Shown here piece after piece: positions 13,233-21,868 of a stretch of DNA of 64,000 nt. The position numbers and the translations under genes were made by a program. Position 1 is the stretch's first letter, and each line of letters opens with the position of its first letter. The stretch is from Escherichia marmotae. Lineage in GTDB: Bacteria > Pseudomonadota > Gammaproteobacteria > Enterobacterales > Enterobacteriaceae. The notes beneath the pieces were generated by a model. It did not search any database. It was not told the origin of the DNA and saw only the letters and a program-made list of their open reading frames with translations. Location of the stretch: assembly GCF_002900365.1 (NCBI RefSeq), contig NZ_CP025979.1, positions 2,294,001 to 2,358,000 of the forward strand, written 5' to 3'.

Positions 13233-13655
13233 TTATTCCCGACCGCTGCGCACTTTGCCACGCAACGCCTTCACGGTTGATTTTTGTGCTTTCGATACCA
13301 GCCTGCGCTCTTTCGATGCACGGGTAGGTCGCGTCGGTCGTCGGGATTTTTGTACCGTTGTTAATTCTTTAATCACTGCCACCAGTCGGGCCAGCGCCGC
13401 TTCGCGGTTCAGTTCCTGGCTGCGGTATTCCTGAGCCTTAATGACAATCACACCATCACTACTAATCAGGTGATGGCTGGCGGCGAGCAGGCGCTCTTTG
13501 TAATACTCTGGCAGGCTGGAGGCCCGAATGTCAAAACGCAGATGAATAGCCGTTGAGGTCTTATTGACATGCTGCCCGCCCGCCCCCTGAGCACGAATGG
13601 CGGTGATCTCAAGCTCGCCATCGGGGATAGCAACATGTCGGGAAATCACAATCAT
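13233..13655 (-). CDS. arfB: Alternative ribosome-rescue factor B (peptidyl-tRNA hydrolase)
   Basis: ArfB (YaeJ), 140 residues, frees ribosomes stalled at the 3' end of broken mRNAs. The catalytic GGQ motif of class I release factors is at 26-28. The C-terminal tail (SRRPTRPTRASKERRL to the end) is strongly basic, matching the part known to enter the empty mRNA channel. It has no codon-recognition domains. The start overlaps the yaeQ stop by 4 nt, and the stop is 13 nt before nlpE, so yaeQ-arfB-nlpE are probably read together. Confidence 0.96.
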   Translation of the reverse strand: MIVISRHVAIPDGELEITAIRAQGAGGQHVNKTSTAIHLRFDIRASSLPEYYKERLLAASHHLISSDGVIVIKAQEYRSQELNREAALARLVAVIKELTTVQKSRRPTRPTRASKERRLVSKAQKSTVKALRGKVRSGRE

Positions 13656-14197
13656 GACGGTTGTTGCCAGACAGTTAAGTTTACTTCCAGATTATTCTTA
13701 TCATCCGATAACCAGATAATGCCGTCCTGAATCGTTGCCTGTAGTGTCATGGTGCGATCGGCAAAGGCACTCACTTTTGCCAGTTGCTCGTCGTCCAGAT
13801 ACCAGACGAAAAGATTGGCAAACTGCGCGCATTTGTTCTGATTTTGCTGCCACCAGATCTGCGCCGCCCGACTATTATAGGCAAACAGCGCCACTTCCGC
13901 GGCCTGGGTGCAGGTTTTCTTAATTCGCCGCTCGTCCGGCAGCCCCAGTTCAATCCACAAATCAATACCTAAATGATCATTACGCAGCCACGCTTCCGGC
14001 TCGTCATCGGCACACAAACCACGGGTAAATTGCAGACGTTCATCGGCATATTTCAGCCATGCCAGAAGGCGCAGCATCATGCGCTCCTGAGTTTCTGAAG
14101 GGTGGCGCGCCAGCGTCAGAGAGGCATCGAGAAACTGGTTGCGGTCAAGATCGGCCACATTAACCGTCGCTTTATAAATTGTCGCTTTAAGCGCCAT
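13652..14197 (-). CDS. yaeQ: YaeQ family protein (PD-(D/E)XK-like fold)
   Basis: Conserved cytoplasmic protein of 181 residues. YaeQ proteins have a compact PD-(D/E)XK nuclease-like fold, but no activity is established. It was once reported to act like RfaH, a claim later withdrawn. Length and sequence agree with the family throughout. An AAGGAGTTTTCTT ribosome-binding region precedes the ATG. It heads a minus-strand group with arfB (4-nt overlap) and nlpE, and diverges from yaeP-rof. Confidence 0.93.
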   Translation of the reverse strand: MALKATIYKATVNVADLDRNQFLDASLTLARHPSETQERMMLRLLAWLKYADERLQFTRGLCADDEPEAWLRNDHLGIDLWIELGLPDERRIKKTCTQAAEVALFAYNSRAAQIWWQQNQNKCAQFANLFVWYLDDEQLAKVSAFADRTMTLQATIQDGIIWLSDDKNNLEVNLTVWQQPS

Positions 14198-14362
14198 AAG
14201 AAAACTCCTTTCGAATCAGGAGGCCATTGTAACGGAATACGTGCAGTTGCGGCGCTGATATTGCAGAAATGAGTGTGGTATAGTCACCTTGCGAAACAGG
14301 GTTTATCTTCGTAGGCTTAGACTTGCATCCACGGTTAAGTCAGAGTGCTGACAGGAGGGCAT

Positions 14363-14563
14363 GTGGAAAAATATTGTGAGTTAATACGCAAGCGGTACGC
14401 GGAAATCGCCAGCGGAGACTTAGGATACGTTCCGGACGCGCTGGGCTGCGTTTTGAAAGTGCTGAATGAAATGGCTGCCGACGATGCCCTTTCAGAGGCT
14501 GTCAGGGAAAAAGCAGCATACGCTGCGGCAAACTTACTGGTGAGCGATTATGTCAATGAATGA
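14363..14563 (+). CDS. yaeP: Small YaeP family protein, GTG start
   Basis: Conserved protein of 66 residues of unknown function. The sequence [21 protein letters not shown] matches the K-12 protein as I recall it, essentially without change. The start is the GTG at 14363, 5 nt behind a strong AGGAGGG Shine-Dalgarno. A nearby ATG at 14361 is out of frame, and another in-frame GTG at 14345 lies upstream of the Shine-Dalgarno. The end overlaps the rof start, so the two form a tightly coupled pair. Confidence 0.9.
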
Positions 14564-14810
14564 TACGTATCAACCTATCAATTGTGATGATTACGATAAT
14601 CTTGAGCTCGCCTGCCAGCATCACCTGTTGCTGACGCTGGAGCTGAAAGATGGCGAAAAATTGCAGGGTAAAGCCAATGATTTAGTGTCCCGCAAAAATG
14701 TGGAATATCTGGTCGTCGATGTCGCTGGCGAAACCCGCGAATTGCGACTGGATAAAATTACCAGCTTTAGCCATCCGGAAATCGGTACGGTAGTGGTGAG
14801 TGAGTCCTGA
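14556..14810 (+). CDS. rof: Rof, inhibitor of transcription terminator Rho
   Basis: Small protein of 84 residues (86 if the ATG at 14550 is used) with an Sm-like fold. Rof (YaeO) binds the Rho primary RNA site and reduces Rho-dependent termination. The sequence shows the family core ([29 protein letters not shown]). It overlaps yaeP by 8 nt. Several substitutions relative to K-12 as I recall it (for example DV for EA in LVVDVAGE) suggest a lineage distant from K-12. Confidence 0.95.
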
Positions 14811-14818
14811 TTCACTTT

Positions 14819-14854
14819 TGCCGGATGCGACGCATAGCGCGTCTTATCCGGCTA
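14819..14854 (+). repeat. REP element between rof and tilS
   Basis: A single REP palindrome: TGCCGGATGCG and CGTCTTATCCGGC arms flank a short loop. It sits in the convergent gap between rof and tilS, where it may serve both as a 3' stabiliser or terminator. Confidence 0.85.
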
Positions 14855-14861
14855 CGCTGAA

Positions 14862-16157
14862 CTAACTATTTCTCTGCCAGAAAAAACTTACACCAGCCTC
14901 ATCTTCAGAAAAGCCTTCACGTGTAACAAAAATTCCCGCTGCCGCAATCAACGTTTCGCCATAAAACAGCAGTGGCGTAGTATCACGCAGCCACGGCGGC
15001 ACACCCAGTTCCTGCCAGATTTTCTTTAACTTACGTCCACCGTTGCGCCCGACAATGTGCAGCAATCCCGACGCCTTAAAACGAACGCTAACCGCTTCGT
15101 CAGCACGCGGAGGACGAATATCTCCTCCCGCAGTAAACTGCACACTTCCCAGATCAGCCGGTAATTCCAGCGGCTGTTGCCACGCCAGCCACGGCACAAT
15201 GGTTTCGCTTTGTCCGGCAACGGATTTAATCCACCACAGTTGCGACAGATAGCGACGGATTTCAAACGCGCCAAAGCGCAAACAGGGGGAAGCATCTTCC
15301 CGCGCCAGTGCAACTTCTTGCCAAATCCGTACCAGCGCATCGCGGGAAGGCATCGGCGCATTCAGCCCAGCCAGCCAGCGGCGGATAATCGCCGCGCGGC
15401 GGACATCGCTCATCGCCATCATTGGCGCAATCTGTAGCGTTCCCTGCGACGTTTGGCAGTGCGCTAAATCATCCGCCAGCAGTTCATCCAACAGGCTCTC
15501 TTGTTCAGCGCAAAGCGTGGCGCTGCGTGCCGTTGCTTCGGCAAAATGCGGCCAACGCTGCTGTAATAACGGCACCACGTGCAGGCGCAGGAAGTTACGA
15601 TCGTAGCTATCGTCCTGATTACTTTCGTCTTCAATCCAGCGTAAGCCATGTTTATGTGCCCACTGCTCCAGCTCTCCACGTGTGCGAGTGAGCAACGGGC
15701 GGATAAGCCGGGTTCCGGCAAAATCAGATACTTCTCCCATAGCGGAAAGCCCGGCAGGGCCACTGCCACGTTTTAACGCCAGCAAAAAGGTTTCACATTG
15801 ATCGTTAAGATGTTGTGCAGTGACCAGAACTTCTCCGGGTAACAGCGTTCGGGCAAATGCCTGATAACGCGCCTGCCGTGCCTGGGCCTCAATGCCTAAC
15901 CCCTCTTGCGCAAGCTGCACGCGCTCAACCACCAGCTGCACCTGCCACTGCTGGCAGATATTTTCACAATGCACGACCCAGGCATCAGCATTAGCACTTA
16001 AACCGTGATGCACATGGATAGCGCGTAACGTGACGTCCGGATTTTCAGCCCGCCACTGCACCAGTTGATGCAGTAAAACGGTGGAGTCCAGTCCGCCACT
16101 AAAGGCCACCAGAATCTGGCGTGAGGCGAGAAGTTGAGTATTCAGCGTGAGTGTCAT
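14862..16157 (-). CDS. tilS: tRNA(Ile)-lysidine synthetase
   Basis: Essential enzyme of 431 residues that converts C34 of tRNA-Ile(CAU) to lysidine, switching it from AUG to AUA reading and from methionine to isoleucine charging. The N-type ATP pyrophosphatase P-loop SGGLDST is at 20-26. The middle and C-terminal tRNA-binding domains follow, with the conserved RNGGRKLKKIWQ stretch late in the protein. The next minus-strand gene upstream is gloA2, 64 nt away. Confidence 0.96.
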   Translation of the reverse strand: MTLTLNTQLLASRQILVAFSGGLDSTVLLHQLVQWRAENPDVTLRAIHVHHGLSANADAWVVHCENICQQWQVQLVVERVQLAQEGLGIEAQARQARYQAFARTLLPGEVLVTAQHLNDQCETFLLALKRGSGPAGLSAMGEVSDFAGTRLIRPLLTRTRGELEQWAHKHGLRWIEDESNQDDSYDRNFLRLHVVPLLQQRWPHFAEATARSATLCAEQESLLDELLADDLAHCQTSQGTLQIAPMMAMSDVRRAAIIRRWLAGLNAPMPSRDALVRIWQEVALAREDASPCLRFGAFEIRRYLSQLWWIKSVAGQSETIVPWLAWQQPLELPADLGSVQFTAGGDIRPPRADEAVSVRFKASGLLHIVGRNGGRKLKKIWQELGVPPWLRDTTPLLFYGETLIAAAGIFVTREGFSEDEAGVSFFWQRNS

Positions 16158-16221
16158 GATAGTGCGAATCTACAATAGAGATGCCCGGCACGTTACCGGG
16201 CAAATGCGGCGATGACAAGCC

Positions 16222-16611
16222 TTACAGCTCATACAGTTCCAGTGGCAGCCCGTCAGGATCGTTAAAGAACGTAAAGCGTTTTTGCGTATACGGGTCGACA
16301 CGTATCGCTTCACATTTCACATTATGGCTTTCAAGGTGCGCCACTGCCGTATCAATATCATCAACGCTAAATGCCAGATGGCGCAGGCCGCAGGCTTCCG
16401 GTCGGCTGGGGCGCTCCGGTGGGAATGGAAATGAGAAAAGCTCAATCACGTACTGCCCGTTAAGCGCCAAATCCCCTTTCCACGAATCACGCGCTTCGCG
16501 ATAAACTTCGCTTTGCAGCGTGAAGCCGAGAATATCGCAGTAGAAGGCTTTGCTCACCGCATAATCCGTCGCAATAATCGCAATATGGTGAACCTGTTTT
16601 AAACCCAACAT
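16222..16611 (-). CDS. gloA2: VOC superfamily (glyoxalase I-like) protein
   Basis: Protein of 129 residues (formerly YaeR) with the two beta-alpha-beta-beta-beta modules of the vicinal oxygen chelate fold. Candidate metal ligands lie in VHHIAII (near residue 8), GLRHLAFSVDD (near 76) and the terminal PLELYEL (Glu). Its K-12 partner was annotated as a second glyoxalase, but the substrate is not proven. The ATG at 16611 follows an AGGAGA Shine-Dalgarno; longer versions extend into non-coding DNA. In K-12 ldcC lies directly upstream; here it is missing. Confidence 0.88.
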   Translation of the reverse strand: MLGLKQVHHIAIIATDYAVSKAFYCDILGFTLQSEVYREARDSWKGDLALNGQYVIELFSFPFPPERPSRPEACGLRHLAFSVDDIDTAVAHLESHNVKCEAIRVDPYTQKRFTFFNDPDGLPLELYEL

Positions 16612-16697
16612 AGAATCTCCTGCATTGATATGATACGCACGTGCATCACTATATATTGATAATACGCACAAATTACAGGAAAGATGAATCAGACATT

Positions 16698-16824
16698 TAT
16701 ACTCGTCATACTTTAAGTTGCATGTGCTGCGTCTGCGTTCGCTCACACCAGTCACTTACTTATGTAAGCTCCTGGTGATTCACTCGCTTGTCGCCTTCCT
16801 GCAACTCGAATTATTTAGAGTATA
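16698..16824 (+). repeat. ERIC (intergenic repeat unit), full length
   Basis: A 127-bp ERIC element. The core CGCTCACACCAGTCACTTAC and ATGTAAGCTCCTGGTGATTCAC match the two classical ERIC primer regions. The outer ends TATACTCGTCATACTTTAAG and CTCGAATTATTTAGAGTATA are inverted copies of each other. It lies in the ldcC-less spot between gloA2 and a small DUF4282 gene. Confidence 0.92.
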
Positions 16825-16900
16825 CTCTGATTTTAAAACAACATCTCAAACGCCTGTAATAGCGGTTGAGATGCGGTTTGGTGAAGCGCTTTGCGGGAGA

Positions 16901-17155
16901 TTACTCTGCGCTATTCTTGCTAACACTCTCGGCAATGCGGCGCAAATATTCGTTATTCTTAAACGCTATCATAATTAATTCGAAAGTCATACGACAGCTT
17001 ATAAGGCCAATGACGGTATAAGCTACCCCTAAGATAATGTTTCCGCTAAATATGGAGAAGACACCGCCTATCAGTGTCAGCACCATAGCCAGCCAGTAAA
17101 AAAACACCAGAACACGCGGCATAAGAAGATGATCAAATCCTAAAATTGCTTTCAT
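16901..17155 (-). CDS. Small DUF4282-type membrane protein
   Basis: An 84-residue protein with two hydrophobic segments (about 14-36 and 40-60). The pattern FDHLLMPRVLVFFYWLAMV followed by a Gly-rich turn and a charged C-terminal tail (FKNNEYLRRIAES) resembles the DUF4282 family of small membrane proteins, whose function is unknown. The start is supported by the AAGGA Shine-Dalgarno sequence before the ATG. The gene stands alone where K-12 has ldcC, beside an ERIC element and AT-rich DNA, so it looks like an accessory gene. The family call rests on reading alone. Confidence 0.7.
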   Translation of the reverse strand: MKAILGFDHLLMPRVLVFFYWLAMVLTLIGGVFSIFSGNIILGVAYTVIGLISCRMTFELIMIAFKNNEYLRRIAESVSKNSAE

Positions 17156-17333
17156 ATTTTATCCTTAAAAATTCTATGAGATTGATAAAGTTATATTATT
17201 TTTGACCACTGTGTATATTTGTATATGCCTCCGAAATCGGAGTTATCAACATGAGTTCAAGAATTTTATGGCAGGGGAAAACGAAAGAAAGATTATCTAA
17301 ATGTATTTATAATATGACTAAATAAACTACATA
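17156..17333. other. AT-rich spacer with a possible 24-codon ORF
   Basis: AT-rich intergenic DNA between the DUF4282 gene and accA. On the plus strand an ATG at 17251 opens a 24-codon frame ending at 17325 (MSSRILWQGKTKERLSKCIY and four more residues). It is preceded by a hairpin CTCCG-AAAT-CGGAG at about 17230-17243 that would pair the only Shine-Dalgarno-like GGAG. I cannot identify the peptide, and it may not be expressed. No remnant of ldcC is visible. Confidence 0.35.
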
Positions 17334-17362
17334 GAAAAAAAGGCCACCGAAGTGACCCTTTT
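17334..17362 (-). terminator. Intrinsic terminator after accA
   Basis: Read on the minus strand, GGTCAC-TTCG-GTGGCC forms a stem with a stable UUCG loop followed by seven T residues. It lies 15-43 nt behind the accA stop. Confidence 0.85.
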
Positions 17363-17377
17363 CAGAAAATTTGCTGA

Positions 17378-18337
17378 TTACGCGTAACCGTAGCTCATCA
17401 GTCGCTGATAACGACGATTTTTTAAATCTTCAGTGCTTAACACGTCGAGATCGGCCAGATCCGCCAGCAGTTGCGCTTTCAGAGACGCAGCCATCGCTTC
17501 CGGGTTACGGTGAGCGCCGCCCAGCGGTTCCGGGATGATGGAGTCAATCAGTTTCAGTTCTTTCAGACGCGGAGCGATGATGCCCATCGCTTCAGCCGCC
17601 AGCGGGGCCTTGTCTGCGCTCTTCCAGAGGATAGAGGCACAACCTTCCGGCGAGATAACGGAATAGGTGCTGTATTGCAGCATATTCACTTTATCGCCCA
17701 CGCCAATGGCCAGCGCACCGCCAGAACCACCTTCACCGATAACCGTACAAACGACCGGTACGCCGAGGCGAGACATTTCACGCAGGTTACGCGCGATGGC
17801 TTCAGACTGACCACGTTCTTCTGCGCCCACACCCGGATAAGCCCCAGGGGTGTCGATAAAGGTGATGATTGGCATCTTAAAGCGTTCAGCCATTTGCATC
17901 AGACGCAGTGCTTTGCGGTAACCTTCTGGCGCTGGCATACCAAAGTTACGACGAATTTTCTCTTTGGTTTCACGGCCTTTCTGATGACCAATGATCATCA
18001 CCGGACGACCGTCAAGACGGGCGATACCACCGACGATAGCTTTGTCATCTGCATACGCGCGGTCGCCTGCCAGTTCGTCAAATTCATCAAATGCCAGGCG
18101 AACGTAATCCAGGGTATAAGGGCGCTGTGGATGGCGTGCCAGTTGGGCAATCTGCCATGCACCGAGATCGGCGAAGATTTTACGCGTCAGTTCTACGCTT
18201 TTTTCACGCAGACGATGCACTTCTTCATCGATGTTAATATCCAGTTTCTCATCCTGGCGGCTAACCGCAGTCAGAGAATCGATTTTCGCTTCCAGTTCTG
18301 CAATCGGCTGTTCAAAATCAAGGAAATTCAGACTCAT
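17378..18337 (-). CDS. accA: Acetyl-CoA carboxylase, carboxyltransferase alpha subunit
   Basis: The alpha subunit, with AccD, moves the carboxyl group from biotin to acetyl-CoA, giving malonyl-CoA, the first committed step of fatty-acid synthesis. It has 319 residues, the usual length. The crotonase-fold core is seen in MIIGHQKGRETKEK, the DTPGAYPGVGAEERGQ segment and GEGGSGGALAIGVGD, which form the oxyanion and CoA pocket. It lies 12 nt behind dnaE and ends at an intrinsic terminator, closing the long lpx-dnaE transcription unit. Confidence 0.98.
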   Translation of the reverse strand: MSLNFLDFEQPIAELEAKIDSLTAVSRQDEKLDINIDEEVHRLREKSVELTRKIFADLGAWQIAQLARHPQRPYTLDYVRLAFDEFDELAGDRAYADDKAIVGGIARLDGRPVMIIGHQKGRETKEKIRRNFGMPAPEGYRKALRLMQMAERFKMPIITFIDTPGAYPGVGAEERGQSEAIARNLREMSRLGVPVVCTVIGEGGSGGALAIGVGDKVNMLQYSTYSVISPEGCASILWKSADKAPLAAEAMGIIAPRLKELKLIDSIIPEPLGGAHRNPEAMAASLKAQLLADLADLDVLSTEDLKNRRYQRLMSYGYA

Positions 18338-18349
18338 AGTATTCCTGTA

Positions 18350-21300
18350 TTAGTCAAACTCCAGTTCCACCTGCTCCGAACCAATGAGGCCACGGAGATC
18401 GTTTAACAAACGATCGCTCGGAGAGACACGCCACGTCGCGCCAAAACGCAACCGTGCACGTGCATCCGCCCTCTGATAGTAGAGATGTACTGGAATTGTC
18501 CCAGAGCGGTGGGGTTCCAGAGACTGACGGAGTCGGTTTAAAAGCTGGTCATCAATTTGCCTGTCCGTCAGCGAGATAGCAAGCCCGCGAGCATATTTTT
18601 CCCGGGCTTCGTCAATATCCATCACTTCGCGAGCGGTCATTTTAAGCCCACCGCTGAAGTCATCAAAGCTGACCTGTCCGCTGACGATAAGTATGCGGTC
18701 TTTTTCCAGCAATTGCTGGTATTTATCCAGGGCGTCAGTAAATAACATCACTTCCAGCCGCCCGGAACGGTCATCCAGCGTGCAGATACCGATACGATTG
18801 CCGCGCTTGGTGACCATAACCCGCGCGGCAACAACGAGCCCCGCAGCCGTGGTGACTTTACCACGTTCTGTCGGGTGCATGTCTTTCAGCCTTACGCCTC
18901 CGACATAACGCTCAATCTCTTTTAAATACTGGTTGATCGGGTGGCCCGTCAGGTACAGACCCAACGTTTCGCGCTCCCCATCTAACACCACCTGCTCCGG
19001 CCACGGCTGGCAGCTAGCGTAGGATTGTTCAATTTGTTCCGGCTCTTCTGCCAGCACGCCGAACATATCGGCCTGGCCGATGGCTTCCGCTTTCGCGTGT
19101 TGATCTGCCGCTTTTAACGCATCGCCCAGCGAGTTCATTAACGCCGCGCGATGTGGCCCCAGGCGGTCAAATGCCCCTGACATGATCAGTTTTTCCAGCA
19201 CCCGCCGGTTCAGTTTTTTGGTGTCGGTACGGGCACAAAGATCAAACAGTTCGCGGAAGTAGCCACCTTTATTACGGGCTTCGATGATGGCCTCAATTGG
19301 CCCTTCACCCACCCCTTTGATAGCGCCAATACCATACACGATTTCCCCGTCATCGTTGACGTGGAAATGGTAAAGACCGGAGTTTATATCTGGCGGCAGG
19401 ATTTTAAGGCCCATCCGCCAGCACTCATCCACCAGGCCAACCACTTTCTCGGTATTGTCCATATCGGCAGTCATTACCGCCGCCATAAACTCTGCCGGAT
19501 AGTGCGCTTTCAGCCATAACGTTTGATAAGACACCAAAGCATAGGCCGCAGAGTGCGATTTGTTAAATCCGTAACCCGCGAATTTCTCTACCAGGTCGAA
19601 GATTTTCATCGCCAGTTCGGCATTGATGCCGTTCTTTTCTGCACCTTCGGCAAAAACAGAACGCTGCTTGGCCATCTCTTCCGGCTTTTTCTTACCCATC
19701 GCACGACGCAGCATATCCGCGCCGCCGAGGGTATAGCCAGAAAGTACCTGGGCAATCTGCATTACCTGTTCCTGATACAGGATAATACCGTAAGTTGGCT
19801 CCAGAACCGGTTTCAGGCTTTCATGCTGCCACTGCACGTCTGGGTAGGAGATCTCCTCGCGACCATGTTTACGGTCGATAAAGTTATCCACCATCCCTGA
19901 TTGCAACGGACCTGGGCGGAACAGCGCCACCAGTGCGATCATATCTTCGAAGCAGTCAGGTTGTAGACGCTTGATCAAATCTTTCATGCCGCGCGATTCA
20001 AGCTGGAATACCGCTGTGGTTTCCGAGCGTTGCAGCATGTCGAAACTTTTCTTGTCATCCAGCGGGATCGCGGCGATATCCAGCGGCGGCTCGCCATTTT
20101 TCGCCCGCCGCTTGTTGATCATCTCCAGCGCCCAGTTGATGATGGTGAGAGTACGCAGGCCGAGGAAGTCGAACTTCACCAGTCCGGCGTATTCAACGTC
20201 GCTTTTATCAAACTGAGTGACCGGATGTTTGCCTTCTTCATCGCAATAAAGCGGCGCAAAATCGGTAATTTTGGTCGGCGCGATAACCACCCCACCGGCG
20301 TGTTTACCCGCGTTACGGGTAACCCCTTCCAGTTTACGCGCCATGTCGATCAGCGCCTTAACTTCTTCATCCGCTTCGTAAATTTCTGGCAACTGCGGCT
20401 CGGCTTCAAACGCTTTCGCCAGCGTCATCCCCGGATCTGGCGGGATCAGTTTCGAGATACGATCGACAAAGCCATACGGATGCCCCAGCACGCGACCTAC
20501 GTCGCGGATCACCGCTTTTGCCGCCATAGTACCGAAGGTGATGATCTGCGATACCGCATCGCGACCGTACATGTCCGCCACATGTTCGATAACCTGGTCG
20601 CGTTTCTCCATACAGAAGTCAACGTCGAAGTCAGGCATGGAGACACGTTCCGGGTTAAGGAAACGTTCGAACAGCAGGTCGAATTCTAGCGGATCGAGGT
20701 CAGTGATTTTCAGCGCGTAGGCCACCAGTGACCCCGCACCGGAACCACGGCCAGGCCCTACCGGTACACCGTTATCCTTCGACCACTGGATAAATTCCAT
20801 AACGATGAGGAAGTAGCCAGGGAAGCCCATCTGGTTGATAACCTGGAGTTCAGTATCCAGACGCTCGTCATATTCCGGGCGGCGCTTAAGACGTTCTTCT
20901 TCGTCAGGGAATAAAAATGCCAGACGCTCTTCCAGACCTTCTTTTGCTCGCTTAACCAGATAATCTTCGGTGCTCATGTCCCCGGTCGGGAACTGCGGCA
21001 GGAAGTATTCACCAAGACGCACGGTCACGTTACAACGTTTGGCAATCTCCACGGTGTTAGCAAGAGCTTCCGGGATGTCGGCAAACAGCTCGCACATCTC
21101 CTCTTCGCTACGCATATATTGCTGCGGCGAATAGTTACGCGGACGTTTGGGATCGTCGAGGGTAAAGCCGTCGTGGATCGCGACGCGGATTTCGTGCGCG
21201 TCGAAATCACTGCTGTCAATAAAGCGCACGTCGTTGGTTGCCACAACAGGCAAACCGCGCCTTTCCGCCAGTTCCACCGCCGCGTGCAAATAGCTTTCTT

Positions 21301-21832
21301 CATCCGGCCTGCCGGTGCGAATCAATTCGAGAAAATAGCGATCCGGGAAGTGCTCTTCATAAAACGCGACACACTCATCTACCAGTGCGCTGTTACCACG
21401 CAAAAGGCTGCGCCCGACGTCGCCCATGCGTCCGCCGGAGAGGAGGATCAACCCTTCGTTTAATTCGATAAGCCAGTCGCGATCGATGATCGGCCCGGCG
21501 GCACCATACCCGCGCTGATACGCTTTTGAGATCAGCAACGTCAGATTCTGATAGCCGGTATTGTTCGCCGCCAGCACCGTCAGGTGGGTTAACTCATCAC
21601 CCAGCAGGTCGCACTGGACATTAAAATCCGCCCCGACGATAGGCTTAATCCCTGCGCCATGTCCCGCTCCGTAGAACTTCACCAGACCGCAAAGGTTGGT
21701 GAAATCAGTGATCGCCAGTGCCGGCATCCCCAACGCCGCCGCCTTTTTTACCAGCGGCGCGGTTTTTGCCAGACCATCGATCATCGAGTAGTCGCTGTGC
21801 ACCCGTAGGTGAACGAAACGTGGTTCAGACAT
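18350..21832 (-). CDS. dnaE: DNA polymerase III alpha subunit
   Basis: Catalytic subunit of the replicative polymerase, 1,160 residues as in K-12. An N-terminal PHP domain (LRVHSDYSMIDG onward) is followed by the C-family polymerase core with the acidic motif PDFDVDFCME near residue 400. The C terminus has the beta-clamp-binding motif QADMFG and an OB-fold region (TTAAGLVVAARVMVTKRGNR). Spacing to rnhB (36 nt upstream) and accA (12 nt downstream) indicates one operon that joins replication with lipid synthesis. Confidence 0.98.
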   Translation of the reverse strand: MSEPRFVHLRVHSDYSMIDGLAKTAPLVKKAAALGMPALAITDFTNLCGLVKFYGAGHGAGIKPIVGADFNVQCDLLGDELTHLTVLAANNTGYQNLTLLISKAYQRGYGAAGPIIDRDWLIELNEGLILLSGGRMGDVGRSLLRGNSALVDECVAFYEEHFPDRYFLELIRTGRPDEESYLHAAVELAERRGLPVVATNDVRFIDSSDFDAHEIRVAIHDGFTLDDPKRPRNYSPQQYMRSEEEMCELFADIPEALANTVEIAKRCNVTVRLGEYFLPQFPTGDMSTEDYLVKRAKEGLEERLAFLFPDEEERLKRRPEYDERLDTELQVINQMGFPGYFLIVMEFIQWSKDNGVPVGPGRGSGAGSLVAYALKITDLDPLEFDLLFERFLNPERVSMPDFDVDFCMEKRDQVIEHVADMYGRDAVSQIITFGTMAAKAVIRDVGRVLGHPYGFVDRISKLIPPDPGMTLAKAFEAEPQLPEIYEADEEVKALIDMARKLEGVTRNAGKHAGGVVIAPTKITDFAPLYCDEEGKHPVTQFDKSDVEYAGLVKFDFLGLRTLTIINWALEMINKRRAKNGEPPLDIAAIPLDDKKSFDMLQRSETTAVFQLESRGMKDLIKRLQPDCFEDMIALVALFRPGPLQSGMVDNFIDRKHGREEISYPDVQWQHESLKPVLEPTYGIILYQEQVMQIAQVLSGYTLGGADMLRRAMGKKKPEEMAKQRSVFAEGAEKNGINAELAMKIFDLVEKFAGYGFNKSHSAAYALVSYQTLWLKAHYPAEFMAAVMTADMDNTEKVVGLVDECWRMGLKILPPDINSGLYHFHVNDDGEIVYGIGAIKGVGEGPIEAIIEARNKGGYFRELFDLCARTDTKKLNRRVLEKLIMSGAFDRLGPHRAALMNSLGDALKAADQHAKAEAIGQADMFGVLAEEPEQIEQSYASCQPWPEQVVLDGERETLGLYLTGHPINQYLKEIERYVGGVRLKDMHPTERGKVTTAAGLVVAARVMVTKRGNRIGICTLDDRSGRLEVMLFTDALDKYQQLLEKDRILIVSGQVSFDDFSGGLKMTAREVMDIDEAREKYARGLAISLTDRQIDDQLLNRLRQSLEPHRSGTIPVHLYYQRADARARLRFGATWRVSPSDRLLNDLRGLIGSEQVELEFD

Positions 21833-21868
21833 CTTCAGATTCCGGTTTACTTAATCTCGACACAAGAA

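Noticed and set aside
17156..17377. A decayed ldcC pseudogene in the accA-gloA2 gap
   Set aside because: No frame in the gap resembles any part of LdcC that I can recall, including its N and C termini, so absence rather than decay is the better reading.
17471..18406. A 311-codon plus-strand frame opposite accA
   Set aside because: Antisense shadow of accA and the end of dnaE; composition is odd (many His, Arg, Phe) and there is no ribosome-binding site or family similarity.
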